Source: CAYRYU01 sp964428355
Lineage (GTDB): Bacteria > Muiribacteriota > Ozemobacteria > Ozemobacterales > Ozemobacteraceae
DNA: 15,635 nt
Reading direction: 5' to 3'
Assembly: GCA_964428355.1 (NCBI GenBank)
Contig: CAYRYU010000140.1
Coordinates: 1 to 15,635, forward strand
The number at the start of each line of letters is the position of its first letter. Positions within the stretch are counted from its first letter, which is position 1. The position numbers were made by a program, and so were the translations under genes. The notes below the pieces were generated by a model. The model was not told the origin of the DNA. It made no database searches and saw nothing but the letters and a program-made list of their open reading frames with translations. This document shows, one piece after another, positions 13,056 to 15,635 of the stretch.

Positions 13056-15635
13056 TCAGTCCGAGGCGTCCATGAACAGGAGCTGGTAGGTGGTCGGGAA
13101 GTTGGTTGTGGTTGCCCCGAGGATCACTACCTGCTTCGAGATCGGGTCGTATCCGATCCTTTTCTCCGTGCCGTTTTCCGCTGCGACATAATACTGCAGG
13201 ATCCTTTGTTCACCGGAGACGTCCGTCGAAGAATCGAAACGGCTGATGACCTTGGTCAAAGTTCCGTTTGGTGAAGCCCAGACCCGCCCCAGTTCATCCT
13301 GGACACAATGGAGATTCGTACGGGTCAACTGGGAGAATGTCCCATCCTGGCGGTATTCCCCGAACAACCAGTTGGTGGAGGTGTCGTTCGCCAGGAATCC
13401 AAAGCCTTTTTCACCGATCTGAAGGAGGTCCGTGAGCGCGGAACAGGGGGGAACGAGGTTGAAATTCCCGGTTGTAACAGAAAAATCTTCATCGGAAAAG
13501 ACCAGGAAATTCAGGTTACCAGACCTCCTTACCAACATGACCCGGGTGCCGTCCTTCGAAACTTCCCACCCCTCGAAGGAATAACTCGACATAAACGAGG
13601 AAACGTCGAAGGCGGACCCAATGAGGTTCAACGAGGAGTCGAAAACCCGGACACGGAAGATGGTGGAGGTATCAGAATTGTAGACATAGATGTGCCCGTT
13701 TACCGGATTTCGCAAGATCGCGACGTCCAATAGCGGCGAATCAAGAGTAAACACCGCATCGGCAAATGAATTGAAATCCGGCCGGGCTTCCAGGTCGTTT
13801 CCATTGATCGAGTAAACCCTCCCCGCTGTATCAACTTCGAATTCGCCACCGGAGAAGGTGTTGGTGGCCACGACGAAGTCGGTATGGGCGGCTAGATCGG
13901 CGCAGAGAACATCGGAAACGGAAGGAGCTTGGATATACCATTTCCCGTTCCGGATTTTCGAACCAGCGAGAACAGATGGGGTAACGCCCGCCAGGAGAGT
14001 CGAGGAGAAAACCAGAGGCTCATCGAAGCTGGAGGCTTTCGTTCTGGCGGAAACGGTCAGTTTTCCCCCCGAAAGTCCGGCCGGTCCGAGCGGTTGGATG
14101 GTAATGGTGGCGATGACATCTTTCGCGAGACCGGTGAAGGTGAAGGAATCGCCATAAACCAGCGTGGCCGTGGCCCCAAGAGAGCACGTGATCGTTGCCA
14201 TGTACCGATCCGCGAGAGGGACACTGGCCCAGTTTACGGTGAGGGTTTTCATGGTCGAGGTCGTTGACACATGAGTTGGTGTGACAAGGGGGATGGTGAA
14301 GTTGTAGGAGTCGTCGAAGCTGCCGTCGTAGTTTTGAACCTTCAAGGGGTAGTTCCCCGGAAGGAGATTCGTGATGTCAAAGGCGATGCTAGCCGCGGTC
14401 CAAAAGCCCGTTTGGCCCTTCGTCATCCGGGCCCCGTTGGCGAAACCTTCCGTGTCGGTGAAGAAGGAGGACCCCTGAACGATCAGGTAGCCGGTCGAAA
14501 TGAAGGGAGCCGCCGAGACCTGGGGCTTGATAAAGGTCCAGCCGAACCCGGAGGGGGCTGGATAGACCGTTTGCCCGGATACGACCGTGAACTGGGTTGC
14601 AGTCACGAGATAGCCCGTTCCGGACGCGAACTGGAGCGTGTAGGTTCCGGGGGGAACCGACTCGAACGAGAACTGTCTCGAGCTGTTGACCTGGGTGGAA
14701 ATCTTGTATGTCTGGCTCGCGTTGATCAACTCGATCGTCGGAGGTGTCGTCGGAGCGAATCCGGCGGTGAAGGAGCCCACCACCCGCCCGGACCAGTAGG
14801 TCCGCGGCGTGACCGAAAGAATACCCAGATTCGTCGCCGGACTCGCGACAAGAACGGTGGAAGGAGCCCCCAGAGGCGAATAGTCCTGCGAAATCACCGT
14901 GAACGCGTAGTTCCCGATGGGGACTCCCGTGAAGGAGAAGGCACCGCCCACCCCGCTTGTGGTCTGCCAGGGATTTTCCCCCGTCGTCGCGATCTGAACA
15001 GTGACTCCCGAGTTGTCTTCGTTCGGGAAAAGCGTCCCGACCTTGCTGATCGTCCCGGTTACCCCACCCAGAGCATGCGGCGGAGTCAACGGATCGAAAA
15101 GGAATCTTGGAAGCGGAGAGGGTAAGGTTCCCGTTATCGCGATCGACGTGGTGGGCGAACTCGAGCCGCTCACCAGCGAATACCGCTCCGATTCGAACAC
15201 CAGCGAATAGCCGGGCCCCTGGCGGACACCGGAGAACCGGAAGTAACCCGTTCCGTCGGTCTGAGTCTCGGCCACGTTCGCCGATCCGGTCGCAAGCCGC
15301 ACGATGATTCCCGCGTGAGTGGATTCCCCGTCAACGAAAACCGACTTGGTCGCTATTCCTGCGTATCCTCCAGTGGGAACCAGCGGATCCAGAAGGAATC
15401 GCGGTTGCGGGGACGGAAGCGTCCCTGTTACCGGGATGGAGGTCGTCGGGGAACTCACACCCGTGTTCAATCTGTAAAGAGCGGAAACGAACGACAGGGT
15501 GTAACCGGTCCACTGCGGGACCCCGCTGAACCGGAAGTTGCCCGCCGAGTCGGTCTGCGTCTCGGCAACGATCTGCGGACCGCTCGCAAGGCGAACGATT
15601 ATCCCGGCATGGTTCGTCTCGCCCTCGACGAAAAC
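13056..15635 (-). CDS. Large modular repeat protein, C-terminal part (start off window)
   Basis: The frame is open to the window edge; 859 residues are visible and the N-terminus, with any signal peptide, is missing. Numbering from the first visible residue: two near-copies of a 98-residue beta-sandwich module (1-98 and 99-189), then two diverged modules (about 190-276 and 277-365). These resemble carboxypeptidase-regulatory-like or CNA-B-type domains, with TDGTGYFRFSGV-type turns. A TIG/IPT-like segment (about 367-448) and an FN3-like segment (about 455-531) follow. The last 330 residues are beta-rich with repeats such as DTAGRVYSINGN and DELGRVWASPNG, suggesting a beta-propeller-like fold. 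I see no cell-wall anchor or sorting signal at the C-terminus. The composition (Ser, Thr, Gly-rich, almost no Cys) fits an exported adhesin or envelope protein. Function unknown. The downstream reading start at 15470 (TTG) is an artefact, as the homologous repeat continues upstream of it. Confidence 0.85.
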   Translation of the reverse strand, partial: VFVEGETNHAGIIVRLASGPQIVAETQTDSAGNFRFSGVPQWTGYTLSFVSALYRLNTGVSSPTTSIPVTGTLPSPQPRFLLDPLVPTGGYAGIATKSVFVDGESTHAGIIVRLATGSANVAETQTDGTGYFRFSGVRQGPGYSLVFESERYSLVSGSSSPTTSIAITGTLPSPLPRFLFDPLTPPHALGGVTGTISKVGTLFPNEDNSGVTVQIATTGENPWQTTSGVGGAFSFTGVPIGNYAFTVISQDYSPLGAPSTVLVASPATNLGILSVTPRTYWSGRVVGSFTAGFAPTTPPTIELINASQTYKISTQVNSSRQFSFESVPPGTYTLQFASGTGYLVTATQFTVVSGQTVYPAPSGFGWTFIKPQVSAAPFISTGYLIVQGSSFFTDTEGFANGARMTKGQTGFWTAASIAFDITNLLPGNYPLKVQNYDGSFDDSYNFTIPLVTPTHVSTTSTMKTLTVNWASVPLADRYMATITCSLGATATLVYGDSFTFTGLAKDVIATITIQPLGPAGLSGGKLTVSARTKASSFDEPLVFSSTLLAGVTPSVLAGSKIRNGKWYIQAPSVSDVLCADLAAHTDFVVATNTFSGGEFEVDTAGRVYSINGNDLEARPDFNSFADAVFTLDSPLLDVAILRNPVNGHIYVYNSDTSTIFRVRVFDSSLNLIGSAFDVSSFMSSYSFEGWEVSKDGTRVMLVRRSGNLNFLVFSDEDFSVTTGNFNLVPPCSALTDLLQIGEKGFGFLANDTSTNWLFGEYRQDGTFSQLTRTNLHCVQDELGRVWASPNGTLTKVISRFDSSTDVSGEQRILQYYVAAENGTEKRIGYDPISKQVVILGATTTNFPTTYQLLFMDASD
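15069..15635 (-). repeat. Tandem 98-residue (294-bp) coding repeat, continuing off the edge
   Basis: The segment starting VFVEGETNHAGIIVRLA at the right edge recurs 294 bases later as VFVDGESTHAGIIVRLA. Both copies contain AETQTD, FRFSGV, SSPTTSI and TGTLPSP. The second copy has three extra residues at its end, where it meets a diverged third module near 15068. DNA similarity is clear over the whole unit, suggesting fairly recent duplication or gene conversion. The array probably has more copies beyond 15635. Confidence 0.85.

Noticed and set aside
14271..15125. Plus-strand open frame of 284 codons opposite the repeat protein
   Set aside because: Arg/Gly-rich shadow of a coding strand with clear repeated beta-domains.

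Overview
This is bacterial chromosomal DNA, moderately GC-rich by eye, with tightly packed genes and no phage, IS, tRNA, rRNA or CRISPR features that I can see. Two very large HAMP-linked class III nucleotide cyclases, a modular repeat-rich secreted protein and a divIVA-yggU pair suggest a large-genome, signalling-rich bacterium from a poorly sampled lineage. A Riflebacteria/Ozemobacter-like origin is a guess from style only; the sequence does not prove it.

Layout. 1-307: end of a 60-bp direct repeat, then a leader with no recognised gene. 308-1639 (+): secreted AttH/CrtC-type lipocalin-fold protein, whose 3' end overlaps the convergent cyclase gene by 16 bp. 1624-7661 (-): a two-gene operon of giant membrane cyclases, joined by a 4-bp GTGA stop/start overlap and preceded by a good sigma70-type promoter. 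7808-10320 (+): DNA methyltransferase, DivIVA-like protein, YggU-family protein and a small two-TM membrane protein, closely spaced. 10493-12716 (+): near-consensus promoter, then a secreted zinc phospholipase C/S1-P1-type enzyme and an M16 zinc protease. 12717-13055: hairpin-rich convergent intergenic region. 13056 to the right edge (-): C-terminal part of a large modular protein with 98-residue tandem repeats, a TIG-like and an FN3-like domain, and a beta-rich C-terminus.

Most notable observation. The two adjacent cyclases have complementary active-site losses. The upstream protein keeps both metal-binding aspartates but has lost the transition-state Asn and Arg. The downstream protein has lost both aspartates (to Ser and Glu) but keeps Lys, Thr, Asn and Arg. 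Each alone looks catalytically incomplete; together they would make one complete interface site, as in the C1/C2 halves of animal membrane adenylyl cyclases. Translational coupling and matched domain plans fit an obligate heterodimeric transmembrane cyclase.
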